Below are positions 22,641-33,558 of a DNA stretch of 64,000 nt, piece after piece. Numbering within the stretch: position 1 is the stretch's first letter; each line of letters starts with the position of its first letter. The stretch is from Anniella stebbinsi (Eukaryota > Chordata > Lepidosauria > Squamata > Anniellidae): assembly GCA_029215795.1 (NCBI GenBank), contig JARDYH010000003.1:106359882-106423881 (forward strand), written 5' to 3'. The notes beneath the pieces are model-generated. The model saw only the letters and a program-made list of their open reading frames with translations. It had not been told where the DNA came from and did not search any database. The translations under genes and the position numbers were made by a program.

Positions 22641-23292
22641 GTTAAAACTAAACTATAAAAACATTATCTGCCACCATAGGCATGCACAAGGGGTGTACTG
22701 GATGTGCCCAGGTACACCCTAATGTTTCATACAATAAGCACAAAATTGAGGGGGCCACTGAGTAGGGCTCTAGAGGGGGATCCAGATGCAGCAGGAATGG
22801 TCCTCTGGCTACCCTCCAGCTGCTTTGCTGCTACGCCAAAATTCCGCTGCCTTCAAGAGGAGGGAATTGCTCTGCTGGGAGCCATGCTAAAAAAGAGGCC
22901 AGGAGGAGGGCCCTGAAAGCTAATATCACGTCGTAAGCCCCTCCTCCGGCCAGTGTCACCACAAAGCCCCACCAATGCTGGGGCTTGAGGAGCATCTCCT
23001 CATTCCGCTCCCACCTGCAATGCCCCTCCCACAGTCAGTCAACCCAAGAGCTGAGTAGAGCATCAGTGTTTACAGTGTTTAAGAAATTATATAAAAATAA
23101 TGTCCTTTATGATTGAGTATTCAATAAATGTTCACCTTAAAAAAATAAGAAAACCTGGGTACACACCCTAATGAAATGTGCTGCACACACCTGTGTCTGC
23201 CACATTCAACAAGAATGGATGATATTTGTTTTCAACCATCAGCAAAAAAAACAGTGATGGAGGAGACCCCAAGAACACTTCTTGGGGCGTGG
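22641..23292. other. Unique DNA with short related words
   Basis: The words tacaccctaatg(t/a) near 22715 and acaccctaatgaaatgtg near 23165 suggest remnants of one repeat around 22680-23200. No gene seen. Confidence 0.3.
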
Positions 23293-23817
23293 TGTTGCCC
23301 AAACTTCCAGGCTCGTTCTCCTAGGAGGATAAAGTCGCTTTACCACAAAGAGGCACAGAGTCAATTATCTGATCCAACGCCGTTTATTAAGGCAGTCAGC
23401 TGAATGGGTGCACCTCTAGGATTCCTGCCTCCAGAGGCCACACCTAGGAGCACGCAGGTCTCCTCTTTTATAGCATACAGTAAGCATCCTATGTCATTGC
23501 CACAGATAGCGCATGCGCAAGCGTAACTCTATGCATTTCATTGTGAGCCATCGCCCTTTGGTCTAACGCCAAAGACCACCAAGTTTCTCATAATTAGACC
23601 GTTACTGCACCTGCATTTGCAAGGCTGTTGGCAGATACTGCTAGGACAAGATATCAGTTTGCCTTGTACTTCTGGGGACGCTCCAGTTTCAGCCAAGGCT
23701 GAGCTAATAGCCTGCTCCTTTGTATCCGCCACATACACAGCCTGTTCCTTTGGCCTTAAGCAAGCGTTCCCAGCATTCTATGCGAATGAGCAAAAGATGG
23801 CTCTGCTTTGGCTAACA
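23293..23817 (-). mobile_element. Solo LTR of an endogenous retrovirus-like element
   Basis: Read on the minus strand, this segment begins TGTTAGCC and ends GGGCAACA. It contains a TATA box (TATAAAAG, 23466-23472 region) and an AATAAA signal (23383-23388) about 80 bp downstream, the expected U3-R-U5 order. No gag, pol or env sequence flanks it, so it is probably a solo LTR left by recombination. The flanks differ at one of four bases (GTGG / ATGG), a weak candidate for a 4-bp target duplication. The 5' boundary is the less certain one. Confidence 0.55.
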
Positions 23818-23944
23818 ATGGCATTCTGGATGCAGCCACAAAGAAGGTCTTTTCTCTGGCCCCTCTTAAATGTACTTCCACAGGGGAGGGCCTCTTTTTC
23901 TGACCTTAGAGAAGAGGCAGGGTGATATGGAGGTAGTCCCTAAG

Positions 23945-24175
23945 GTATCTTCGGCCTAAGCTATTCAGGCCTTTAAAGTCAGTTTCCAATACTTTTGAGT
24001 TGTGCCCAGAAACAGATGCGTAGCCAATGCAGCTGTTGCAGGATTGTCGAGACATGTTCCCATGGGCAAAGCATCACCAACATCCTTGCAGCTGCAGTCT
24101 GGATCAACTGAAGCTTCCAAAGGATCTTCAAAAGTAGCCTTTGTAGAACATATTGCGATAATCCACTGGCTCTGC
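23945..24175 (-). mobile_element. L2-clade LINE fragment (RT C-terminal block)
   Basis: Minus-strand translation gives LQLIQTAAARMLVMLCPWEH and ILQQLHWLRICFWAQLK, the same block as KLQLVQ..AARL ... HWLP..FRAQFKVL in families A and B, with frame breaks after it. It is a short decayed fragment with no 3' tail. Confidence 0.65.
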
Positions 24176-24283
24176 GGGCTGATGGGAGTTGCAGCCCACC
24201 AGCTTCTGGAGAGCCTTAAGTTGCCCATCTCTGATTTAAATAGAAATACAGTTCGCCTTACCATAGTGGGGAAGAATGTGACA

Positions 24284-24628
24284 TGGGCCCCCTCTACAAG
24301 GATGCGCTTTTGCGCCCGGTTGTGCAATTATGCGCATTATCGCAGACGCGCATTTACTCCTAATCCCTCTGCATGGGAGGCGGCGAGAGGCGGCGAAACG
24401 CATTAATAGATGTCCAAAAAGCGCTTTACAAGAAGTTAATGCGCATAATCGCTTGTTCACAAGGGGGAAATGCGCTTTAACGGCTGGAGCAAAATAAAAC
24501 TCGCGATTTAACGCGCATTCGAAAATGCGCATTATCGGGGAGATAACGCGCCTCTATGCCCAATTTGTGCTCCATTCTTGTAGAGGTAAAATTTTTAATG
24601 AACCTTCAAAGCGCATTAAACCTCTCTT
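24284..24628. mobile_element. TGCGCA-rich inverted-repeat element, copy 1
   Basis: Bounded by ccctctacaaggatgcgc on the left and cctctcttgtagaggcaccc on the right (inverted tctacaag / cttgtaga). The inside is packed with atgcgcattat / gcgcgtta words and shares ggagcaaaataaaactcgcg (inverted) with a second copy at 31609-32075. No coding frame of interest. Its CpG-rich palindromic words stand out from the AT-rich surroundings. Probably a MITE of unidentified superfamily. Confidence 0.6.
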
Positions 24629-26209
24629 GTAGAGGCACCCATGGTGACTTCTGTGCTTGCTCAGTCTGCTGTCCAGCTGCTAACTGGCTGGGATACTTTG
24701 TATCCAAAGAAAATCAGAGCCAACATCGTTTGAAGCCATGGGGGGGGGGGGGAGAGATTTGTTTAATATGCATCACAACCGGATGTACAACAATGCCTGC
24801 CTGCTTCAGCTCAGAGTATATGGACATTATAATGATCAATGAAGGAATACAGCACATTTTAAAAAATAGTTTAATTGTATAAATAGATGATTTTGATTTC
24901 TCCTTATTATTTTAGTATTATTTTATTATCATTTTGTTGTATCACTTTAAAAAATAAGAAAAAAATGATTAAAAAAAAATCTTGCAGGGGGAAAAAAACT
25001 GGCTGGGCAACTTTAATGCCCTGATCCCTCATTGCTTCCTTATGGTTCCTTATCCTAAAACCCTAACCCTGAACTGGGCAGCACTTCAAATAGAGGACTG
25101 TTCTGTGTAAAGTAGAACACATGGTCACCCTAGACCGGGTTTACAATAGGTTTCTCATTAATTCTTTTAACATGTGTGTACTGTCATTAACATCCTCTGT
25201 TAATGTAAAATCCACATAAACAAAAATAAATAATGCTTAACTGAATGGAACTATAAATGAACATAAAAAAGAGCTAAACTGTATATCCAATGGCACCCAC
25301 CACACTCTCCACTCCCTGACCCCTTCAAACTTTTTTTAAAATAAAACCTTGTAAATCTTCCTCTCCCTTTCTAGTCTCTAGCCTTGCTCTTTCTCTCCTC
25401 TCTGTTCCTTTGCCTTTCTGTTTCTCCTTCCTCCCAGTTCTAGTCCTGCTATTTCTCCCTTTCCCCTGCTTTAGCTCACTCCCACAGCAGCCATTATGTG
25501 ACTATCCACTTCCTCTGTGGGAGCCATTTTGTGGTGGTGCCCACAGCAGTTTCTCAAATTCCCCAAAGTGCCCATGGATCTAAAAAGGTTGGAGACCCAT
25601 ATATAATCTATGACTGTGGGCCTAAGCAATTCAGCAACTTCTCATCCACTTTATATGAAGTTCAAGTTACTTTTGTGACTTATAAACTTATGCTCACCAA
25701 GTACAGATCAATGGTGGTTTTATACTTTAAAGTATAAAACTATACAAACAGTATCATGCCTGCCCAGGGGGAAGGGCAAAGGGGGCAATTTGCCCCAGGC
25801 CCCTATATAATAGCCCCCACAACAAGCATTTTTATGTGTGTGTATGTGTGTGTGAGAGAGAGACAGAGCCCCCACAAAAGTTCTGTTGCTCTAGGCCCCC
25901 AGATCTCTCTAGGTAGCCCTGAAAAGTATGAAACTACACACACACACACACAAATGTGTGTGTGTGTGTGCGTGTAGGAGTGTTTTCAAACAATGTTTTA
26001 AGCTGTACCAATTAAATGAATCAAGAATCTTACCTGCTACATACACATTAAGCTACAAAGTTCTTCCTGAGAATATTTTTAAAATGAGTCTCAGCAGTGG
26101 TTTTCACAAGCATTTTCCAAACACCATGGGCAATGAACGAGACCGGTTTTTAAAAAATATTTTTTTATTGAATTTCACATTAATAACAAACTGATGTAAC
26201 ATCCAAACA
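24629..26209. other. Unique DNA, hAT relic and dinucleotide repeats
   Basis: No supported gene. 25275-25600 resembles the right part of the hAT-like repeat at 29292-30474 (words gggagccattttgtggtggt and aaaaaggt.ggagaccc). (GT)n with (GAGA)n lies at 25833-25862, and a (CA)n/(GT)n mirror at about 25936-25975 can form a hairpin. Confidence 0.4.
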
Positions 26210-26382
26210 TAGGGTGACCAGATAAAATCCAGGTGAGGGCTCATGTAACTTTAACAGTTGTACAGAAAAGGGAATTTCAGCCGGTGCCATTTGTATACAA
26301 TTAGTTCCTGATGAAATTCCCTCTTCATCACAACTGTTAAAGTTGCAGGGGCCCTGCCTTCTTTTGTATATGGTCACTCTAG
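26210..26382. mobile_element. MITE with TAGGGTGACCA inverted ends
   Basis: Starts tagggtgaccagataaaatc and ends atatggtcactcta. Internal arms acttaacagttgtnnagaa and caactgttaaagttgcaggg pair. Same family as 29582-29749. No TSD longer than TA visible. Non-coding. Confidence 0.65.
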
Positions 26383-26389
26383 TATAGTG

Positions 26390-26529
26390 CATGCACCTTT
26401 AACTGTTGTGATGAAGAGGGAATTTCACCAGGAACTAATTGCATACAAGTGACACTGGCTAAAATTCCCTTTCCTCTATAACTGTTAAAGTTACAGGAGC
26501 CCTGTCCTCCTTTTCAGATGGTCAGCCTA
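26390..26529. mobile_element. MITE fragment of the same family, right part
   Basis: Shares gatgaagagggaatttcacc, ggaactaattgcatacaagt and aactgttaaagttacaggag with 29582-29749 and ends gatggtcagccta. The left terminus is missing, so it is a truncated neighbour of the preceding copy. Confidence 0.6.
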
Positions 26530-26539
26530 ACCCCACCTC

Positions 26540-26905
26540 CCACTTTTATTTATTTATTTATTTATTTATTTATTATATTTATACACCGCTCCATAGCCGA
26601 AGCTTTCTGGGCGGTTTACAAAAATTAAAAGATTGAACACTAAAAATACAATATACAAAATTTAAAACCATAAACATAAAGCAGCTGACATTTAAAACAT
26701 TTTAAACTGTTAAGCCTGGACATAAAGTCAGTTAAAACCTCAACTTAAGCTGTTAAAATGCCTGGGAGAAAAGAAAAGTTTTGACCTGGCGCCGAAAAGA
26801 TAACAGTGTTGGCGCCAGGCGGGCCTCATCGGGGAGATCATTCCATAATTGGGGGGCCACCACAGAGAAGGCCCTCTCCCTTGTTGCCGTCCTCCACTAC
26901 TGACT
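26540..26905 (-). mobile_element. LINE family B 3' end
   Basis: Reverse complement gives (AAATA)n, the terminal stem (cgcccagaaagcttcggcta), the 3' UTR, and the last codons of ORF2 (words for WNDLPDEARLAPTL and RRQVKTFLFS at about 26760-26860). Truncated on its 5' side near the words for GDNKGEGLLC. Confidence 0.8.
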
Positions 26906-26997
26906 GACAGCCTGAAAATAATTTCCTTTGATGCTCTCTTCTCCTTGGATCCTTCTCTCAGCTGCACTTATAGCTTGGAATGCCTCCTGGATCGTAG

Positions 26998-27320
26998 ATA
27001 TTTATTCATTTATTTATTTTATTACATTTGTATACCGCCCCATAGCCGAAGCTCTCTGGGCGGTTCACATAAGATTAAAACAATTAAAAACAATATACAA
27101 AAATTAAAACAGCAAAAACATACAATATACACACACATTTAAAACCACTATAATAACTTTAAAAAGCTATAAGCCTAAAAACAAAACAAACCCAGGCTCA
27201 TCAAATATTGCTAAATGCCTGAGAGAAGAGGAAAGTCTTGACCTGGCGCCGAAAAGATAACAATGTTGGCACCAGGCAAGACTCGTTGGGGAGATTGTTC
27301 CACAATTGGGGGGGGGGCTT
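26998..27320 (-). mobile_element. LINE family B 3' end, second copy
   Basis: Same arrangement as the preceding copy and same orientation: tail at 26998-27025, stem (cgcccagagagcttcggcta), 3' UTR, and RQVKTFLFSQAF-coding words at about 27200-27250. It ends at a poly-G run at about 27311. Confidence 0.8.
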
Positions 27321-28694
27321 GATGAGTTGGTCCCTCATCCTTTCACTCCTCCAAGCCACTCCCCTATGGCATTCAGCCTATCTCTTCCTGCTCTGCCAGG
27401 GGCCCAAGGTTGACCTCTAAATTGGAATGGGAGAGTGTGGGATAGATGGTGTCAGCAAGCAATAACCCGCAGTTGAGATTTGGGAAAAAGAACATAAGAT
27501 CGCTCCATAGGGAGGAGGAAAATTGCTGAATGATAAGGCAGATTACTTAATGATCTATAAATGTTAATACACCCTTTATGGTTCTAATTTTGTGCTTGGG
27601 GGCGGCTGGACATCAGGAAGGAGTTTGTGATACCGCAAGGAGGGGGCAGAGGGTTTCAAGTGAACATTGCCCCTCACCACCACAAGTACCAATTAACTGC
27701 AGGGAGAAGTACTACAGAGCTGTGGGGGTGGGCGCAATTGCTGGAGGGAAAGGTGAGGCGAGATTTCAATGGAATAAGATCGATACAAACCCGAACAAGT
27801 CAACACATGAATGAGCTGAAATAGCGCACAAGTGAAAAGTCACTTGCACTTGCTGCACTACCGATACGAACACTGGTAATGTGGGGGAAAGCAAGTGAAA
27901 ACTGTAAATGTGATGGAGCTCCCCCTGTTCCCAGATAAGACGGAAGAGTCCAGAGAAACGCCACGGTCACAGCGAGATCACAGCATGATTGGTATGACAT
28001 CATGTGAGTCCCGCGCTGCAAAACCAGATGACGCTCGTAGCGGGTGTGCATTAAACTGCTGCTGTGATGGAGCTCATTACCAGGAACATGGAGTTGCCAC
28101 TGACGACAGCAGCCCCAAGCCAAGTTCTCTCCCTCTTCCTCCATAATGTGTAATAAAATGTATCCTGTGTCCTATTCCTAATGTCATCCTGTTACTACTG
28201 TGCCCTGCCTGCCCCTTCATTGACTGACTTTGGTAGGCAGAGAAAATCATTCCGTATTGATGCTGTGAGACGAGACATTTTATCAGGGATATTGAGAGAA
28301 CTTGACAAAGAGCTGCTGTTTCAAGTGGCAACCCTGGCTTTCTCGGAAGATGTAGATCACTTATTAAGTGAAAGGCTTCTCATCCTGCTCCACCATGTAC
28401 TCACCACCACCACCACCACCACCACCACGAGAAACCTGGTGTAGCTGAGAAGATGGGGAGGAAAGCAAATAGGGCTGCCAAGTCTGTATCCAGATACATA
28501 TGCTGTTAAATACTCTATAACACAGAGACAGAAAGACGTTGGTGTTCTCTCCAACTCACTCCTCCCCCCCCCAGTCCCTTTACCCACCCTAAAATAGACA
28601 TGTACACCTGAGTTCACCAACAAGAATTTACTTTTGCCCAACAGCTGTCAGGGAAGGAGAGTGAGAACTCCAGGATCACCAAATGACATTGGTG
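27321..28694. other. Unique DNA with (ACC)n
   Basis: No supported gene. (ACC)n lies at about 28401-28430. Several short frames on both strands, none with a recognisable domain or good splice context. Confidence 0.35.
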
Positions 28695-28836
28695 TGTAGT
28701 GGGCGCTTGAAGGACAAAAGCGAGGGTTTCTTCGCAACAACTTCTTCTTGTTGTTGTGAGGATAAAATGGAGGGGAGGAGGAGGGTTATGTACGCCGCGT
28801 TGGGTTCCTTGGAAGAAAAAAGGCGGGATATGAATG

Positions 28837-28866
<30 letters not shown>
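28695..28866 (+). mobile_element. MIR-like SINE, 3' part
   Basis: ttgttgttgtgaggataaaatgg, then gccgcgttgggttccttgga and aggcgggatatgaatgcaat, are the core and 3' end of the SINE seen more completely at 30487-30735 and 55640-55890. The tail is (AATC)n at 28836-28866. The tRNA-like head is lost. Confidence 0.65.
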
Positions 28867-28868
<2 letters not shown>

Positions 28869-29291
28869 TGTGTATCTCACACACAAAAAAACTTGTTAAA
28901 AGCTACAGATGTACAAAGCTGTTCCAATTTGCATTTAGATAAGCAAAACATGATTGGGGCAGGAGAGCGGAGGCCAGTGGCCAAAAACTATACCACATTG
29001 CTGCCTAGATATCCTCGTCCTGATTAAAAAATTGTATTGAATAGAATGTGACCCGTGGCTTTCCACAATTGCAGCCACAAAGTTGTCAGCATTATATTGC
29101 TATGGGGGTGGGGGGGGGGAAAGGCTCTTCTGCACAGTTTCTAGGAGCACAGAACATTCGCAAAAGTTTCTTCCTCAGTCTCATCCCAGCATCCAAGGCA
29201 GAACTTTTTAGACTCCTTAGGGGCCCTGTACTATAGCTGGAAGGATTCCTATCTACATTGAAAAAAATATTGGCTCCATTACTCTTGCTAG

Positions 29292-30474
29292 TTTAGCTCA
29301 AGGCTCCCCAACATGGTGCCCGTGGGCCCCAGTGCACCCACAGGGACTAAGGTACTCACAACATTTTCCATTCCCTGCCCCCTTCAAAACTTATTTTAAT
29401 AATATTAGAAAACCCACATGGAAAATGTTACGATGCCAGGTTCTCCTTCCTGTTCCTCAACCTGCTGTTGATCAAATGTTGGGCAGGCAGGAAGAGCAGG
29501 AAATCCTTGGCCAATCTTCTTTTGTCCACAGAACCCGTTCCCCTTTGTGTGTGCTCTGCGTTCAGACCACTCATCTGCCTAGGCTGACCAGATAAAATCC
29601 AGGTCAGGGCCCCTGCAACTTTAACAGTTGTGATGAAGAGGGAATTTCACCAGGAACTAATTGCCTACAAATGACTCTGGCTGAAATTCCCTTTGCTCTA
29701 CAACTGTTAAAGTTACAGGAGCCCTGACCTGGATTATATCTGGTCAGCCTATCATCTGACGGTTGACTACTTAAACCATTGTTGGTTATCATGTTGTCTG
29801 AACCCAGCCCCTCCTCTCTCTGTGTCCACTCCCAGCCTCTAGCCTTGCTATTTCTCCTTCGTTCCTAGCCTCTAGCCTATTTCTTTCTGTCCCCAACCCT
29901 TTACGTTGCTGTTATTCCCCCCTCTTCCTCTTGCTCTTCCTCCACACTTTATCTCTCTATTTATTGCTCCTCGCAGCATCCACTGCCTTTTTTTGCCTCT
30001 CCCTTCCCAGCCCCTTCTCTTGTTCACACACCTAGAGCAATAACAGTATCAGGTGGGGGATAGTGTGGAAACCCTTGGGCTGAGATAGAGGGGAAAAATA
30101 TTTCCTTTTGGAGCTGGGGGCATTTTCGTTCCTTTGGAGCTGGAGAAAAGTGTGTGTGTGTCTGCGTGTGTGTGCCTTAAAAGGATGAAAAGAGCAGTCC
30201 TATGTACTCAGAAGTAATTCTCATTTAGTTCCATGCCCATTTAGTTGCACCATTAGATGGGCATTTTGTTGTGCAATTGTGGGTGTCAAATATGTGGATT
30301 GTCTTCGGAGTTCCTCTGCTTCTACTTAGTTACTTGGGTGAATTACTTGTCTTTTGACTAGCCAGGCCACCATGGTAGCCATCATATGACTAGTGACATC
30401 CTCTCTGGGAGCCATTTTGTGGTGGTGTCAAATCCCATATGAGCCCACAGGTCCAAAAAGGTCAGGGACCCCTG
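29292..30474. mobile_element. hAT-like DNA transposon remnant
   Basis: Left end caaggctccccaacatggtg. The right end in reverse complement is caggggtccctgaccttttt. These are similar inverted ends of the kind seen in reptilian and mammalian hAT non-autonomous elements. No transposase frame; flanks are too decayed for a convincing 8-bp duplication. A MITE is nested at 29582-29749. Confidence 0.5.
29582..29749. mobile_element. MITE with TAGGCTGACCAG inverted ends, complete
   Basis: The left terminus (aggctgaccagataaaatcc aggtcagggc) and the right terminus (gccctgacctggattatatc tggtcagcct) form a long inverted repeat that extends inward through actttaacagttgt. The flanks tcatctgcc (29572-29580) and tcatctgac (29752-29760) are alike in 8 of 9 bases and may be a target duplication. 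Non-coding. Confidence 0.7.
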
Positions 30475-30486
30475 TGCTTAACTATA

Positions 30487-30735
30487 ATATTAACTGAGAG
30501 CCAGTGTAATGTAATGGTTGGAATGTTGAACTGGGACTTGGGAGATCTGGGTTCTAATCTCCACTCAGCCATGAAGCTCACTGAGTGACATTGGGCCAGT
30601 CACAGAATCTCGGCCCGACCTGCCTCACAGGGTTGTTGTGTTGATAAAATGGAGAAGAGGAAAACCATGTAAGCCACCTTGGGTTTCTTGCAAGAAGAAA
30701 AAGTTGGGATATACATGTAATACGAAAAGCAGCAG
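30487..30735 (+). mobile_element. MIR-like, tRNA-headed SINE, near full length
   Basis: Head gagagccagtgtaatgtaat ggttggaatgt with a degenerate B-box region (gggttctaatctcc). Then the core actcagccatgaagctcac, attgggccagtcac and cctcacagggttgttgtg, and the 3' end gccaccttgggtttcttgca ... gggatatacatgtaat. Non-coding, Pol III-type retroposon mobilised by LINEs. Confidence 0.75.
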
Positions 30736-31608
30736 TAGCAACAGTAATTCTACAGTTTTCATTGTAAAAAGATGAAAAGTACTACTAAATGGATGGCTAA
30801 TAGCTCTAGTGTAGTTCTTTACTATTTCATATTTATTCCCCATTCTTCCCTACAAATAAAAAACTTAGATTTAAGGTAAAAGGATGCAGTTTATAACTAC
30901 GCTTGAACTTGTTGGCAATGAATAGGGCAGAGATCTTCACAGGGGTTGTCTATACATGTTGAAAGCCCCAGTGTGGGTGCGCAGTGGCCCGGGGTCGATT
31001 ATATGACGTAGAAGCCACCACGCACCCACCCTGGGTCTTCCCCCCGAAGCTCCGAAACAAAAAAGTTGGGGATGTACCCCAACTTCTTTGTTCAGAGCGC
31101 AGCGACGACAGGTCATGGCGGAGGTATGGCCGGGTGAATGGTGACCTCTGATTGGTCGTCATCCACCCAGGCAGTGGGGAGTGGGTGGGCCAACGAGCTG
31201 AATGGCTGCCAGACCGCCCCTGCGCTGCCTCTGGAGTAGGGAGAAGTCTCCCTTTTGGAAAGTTGCAAAAAGCCAGGGAGGGACAGGTGGCCGCGGTAGC
31301 AGCGGCTCTCCAGGGAGGCACTGCACAGTGGTGGCTGTTCCCCCCCCCCCCATGATGACCTTGTCTTTGGCAGAAGTTCCAGTCTCAGCCCTTGTTCCCT
31401 CTCATAGGATGCTGTTTTTAACCCAAAGTCCTGTCAATCTACAGTTTAGCAGTAGAGGAGAGGCAAAAGCAGCAAAGGATCAGAGGGAGCTCCTCCTCCT
31501 CCTTTCTTTCTTTTTCAGACTTTTGAAAGTCCTTTCTTTAATGTTCTTTCTTCCTTGTTGAACTCCCCTGTTCTTGTGGTTAGGATGTAAGATTCCATGC
31601 ACACTGAC
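30736..31608. other. Unique DNA with a GC-rich patch
   Basis: 30945-31345 is GC-rich (ggtgcgcagtggcccggggt, ccgcggtagcagcggctctc) without a clear gene. Overlapping frames on both strands reflect the base composition. The patch could be a decayed CpG-rich repeat. Confidence 0.3.
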
Positions 31609-31896
31609 GCTGGCTGCCTCTACACGAGAGGTTTAAAGCTCTTTCAAGTCTCATTAAAATTTTCACCTCTACATGAGCGAAGCGCAAATCGGGAGTTGAG
31701 GCGCTTTATCTATCCAATTATGCGCATTATTAAATGCGCGTTAAATAGCGAGTTTTATTTTGCTCCGGCCATTAAAGTACATTTTGACTATGTGAACAAG
31801 CAATTCTCTGCATTAACTACTTCTAAAGTGCATTTCAAACAACCGGTAAGGCCACCAGTGGTGCGCTCAATTACCACCTGCGTACAGTCATTTGCC

Positions 31897-31940
<44 letters not shown>

Positions 31941-32075
31941 TATTTATTTCTTACCCGCCTCTCCGTCTGGATCGAGGCGGGGAACAACAACATGATAAAA
32001 TACATAAAGTGCTTCCGAGAAGATGCGCATAATCGGAGAACCAGGCGTCAAACCGAATTCTTGTAGAGGGGGTCA
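31609..32075. mobile_element. TGCGCA-rich inverted-repeat element, copy 2, with nested LINE tail
   Basis: Bounded by tgcctctacacgagaggttt on the left and gaattcttgtagagggggtc on the right. It shares attatgcgcattattaaatg and gagttttattttgctccggc with copy 1 but in opposite orientation. A LINE family A tail is inserted at about 31896-32012, after which the element resumes (agatgcgcataatcggagaa). Without that tail it would be close to copy 1 in length. Confidence 0.6.
31896..32012 (-). mobile_element. LINE family A 3' tail nested in the TGCGCA-rich element
   Basis: (AAT)n at about 31896-31938 followed by cttacccgcctctccgtctg gatcgaggcgggg, the reverse complement of the family A terminal stem. 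Only about 115 bp inserted. Confidence 0.75.
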
Positions 32076-32696
32076 GAGTTGTTGTAGAAGAACTCCCTAA
32101 ATGTAAGGGACCCTCAGTGCTCTTTGGACAAAGCCAGGGAGGGACAGGCAGCAGCAGCAGCGGTGGCATCAGCTGCCCCCGTCCCCCATGCTGATCCTAC
32201 AAACTCCACGTTTGTTCCTGCACGTGGGGATGGGGCGCAACCCTGCAGGAGCAAAGGTCGAGGTTTGGGGGAATGGTGGCAACTCAGCGCCGTGAAGATA
32301 CCCCCATAGTGTTGTGTTGGTGCATGCTAATGGGTCATTAAAATAAATAAATAAATAAATATTAAAGCTTCTGTGAGCCCTAAGTAAAGGAGTTTTCCTG
32401 CTAGGAGCCTGCTAGCCAGATCTCCACGTAAGTGTCTGCTCTCGGAACCAATCTCAGCGTCAATTGTAGGTCTAGAACAGTTGTGCAGAAACACAGGGCA
32501 GGTAATTCTTCTCACTCAGGTGTTAAGAATGAAAAAAAAAAACCCTTTTGAAAAGGTTTTGGAAAGATGGAAATAGGGAAATTAAGGTTTGAAAAATTCA
32601 GTGGTCCAAAGTAGAAAACTCATTCTCTAGTCCAGCAAGGCCACAGAACTCTCTTTATAAAAAAATCAAGAACTAGATTCACCATGAACTATAGCG
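32076..32696. other. No recognisable gene; (AAAT)n
   Basis: (AAAT)n at about 32339-32360. Remainder unique. Short frames have no domain. Confidence 0.35.
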
Positions 32697-32822
32697 GGGA
32701 TGGGGAATGTGTGGCCCTCCAGATAGTCTTGGATTGTCACTATCATCTTTCACCATTGGCTAGGGCTGATGGGAACTGCAGTCCAACAAAATCTGGAGGG
32801 CCACATGTTCCCCATCACTAGA
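32697..32822. mobile_element. Foldback MITE of the CCTCCAGAT type, copy 2
   Basis: Arms ggatggggaatgtgtggccc tccagat and atctggagggccacatgttc cccatc are nearly perfect inverse complements. The core contains ggctagggctgatgggaact gcagtcc. Best preserved of the copies here. Confidence 0.8.
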
Positions 32823-33389
32823 CTATAGCAATAAAAATGGCTATACCAAATATGCTAGCCCTAATCCAGCAAATGAGATCCATCTATGAAGCTAAAGCAA
32901 TGCACTATAATGATTGTCTGGTCTTCCTCATTCTGAAGCCTCTAGTTGTTGGATCCATTAGTGCCTTGGGTTTTCTATACAAGTACAGCATGGCTGTCCC
33001 ATCAAGAGTAGGAATCAGGATTTGATCAGATGACAGTAGAGCATATTCAAACCATTAGAGTGGCTCCATTTCAGCAATAAATAGCAGCTCCTAGACACAA
33101 CATCATAATTCTGTTTTCCTAAGCGTCCATTCTCCTGAATAAAAGCAGCTTTAGGAAATCAAACATTATTTTATTCAACGTGCCAAGAATGAGAGCACTG
33201 TTTGGGATTGCACATTTATTACATTAGTGCAAAAGTATTAAATGATTTTCCCATTTCCTTTAAAAATGTCGATGCTATATAATGACTAGATTTCACCAAC
33301 TGGAGACTCAGGACAAACACTAAAGTTGTCTGCTTTTAGCATTTTCAGGATACTGCCTCTTTTAATTTGCTTTTATCTTACTGTTGCTT
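32823..33389. other. No recognisable feature
   Basis: AT-rich unique sequence next to the L1 3' end. A frame at 32837-33025 has no recognisable domain. Confidence 0.35.
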
Positions 33390-33558
33390 TTTTTAAATTT
33401 AAAACTTTTTTATTTTTCAGACAATAATAAAACACAAATACAAACACTACAACATACAACATTAAACATTAGAATGGACTTCCGAATTTCTCCAACAAAC
33501 AAAAATTTCTACATAGTGAGTGAATTACTCGACTTACGTCAATTATTTTTCTTCCAAT

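Noticed and set aside
25064..25076. Telomere-like ccctaaccct
   Set aside because: Only about two units; no array.
28400..28432. CRISPR-like or coding polythreonine repeat
   Set aside because: Plain (ACC)n microsatellite in a vertebrate genome; no spacer structure.
28181..28444. Possible exon on the plus strand (frame with RKSFRIDAVRRDILSGIL)
   Set aside because: Looks protein-like at first, but there is no recognisable family and no good flanking splice pair, and the frame ends in the (ACC)n repeat.
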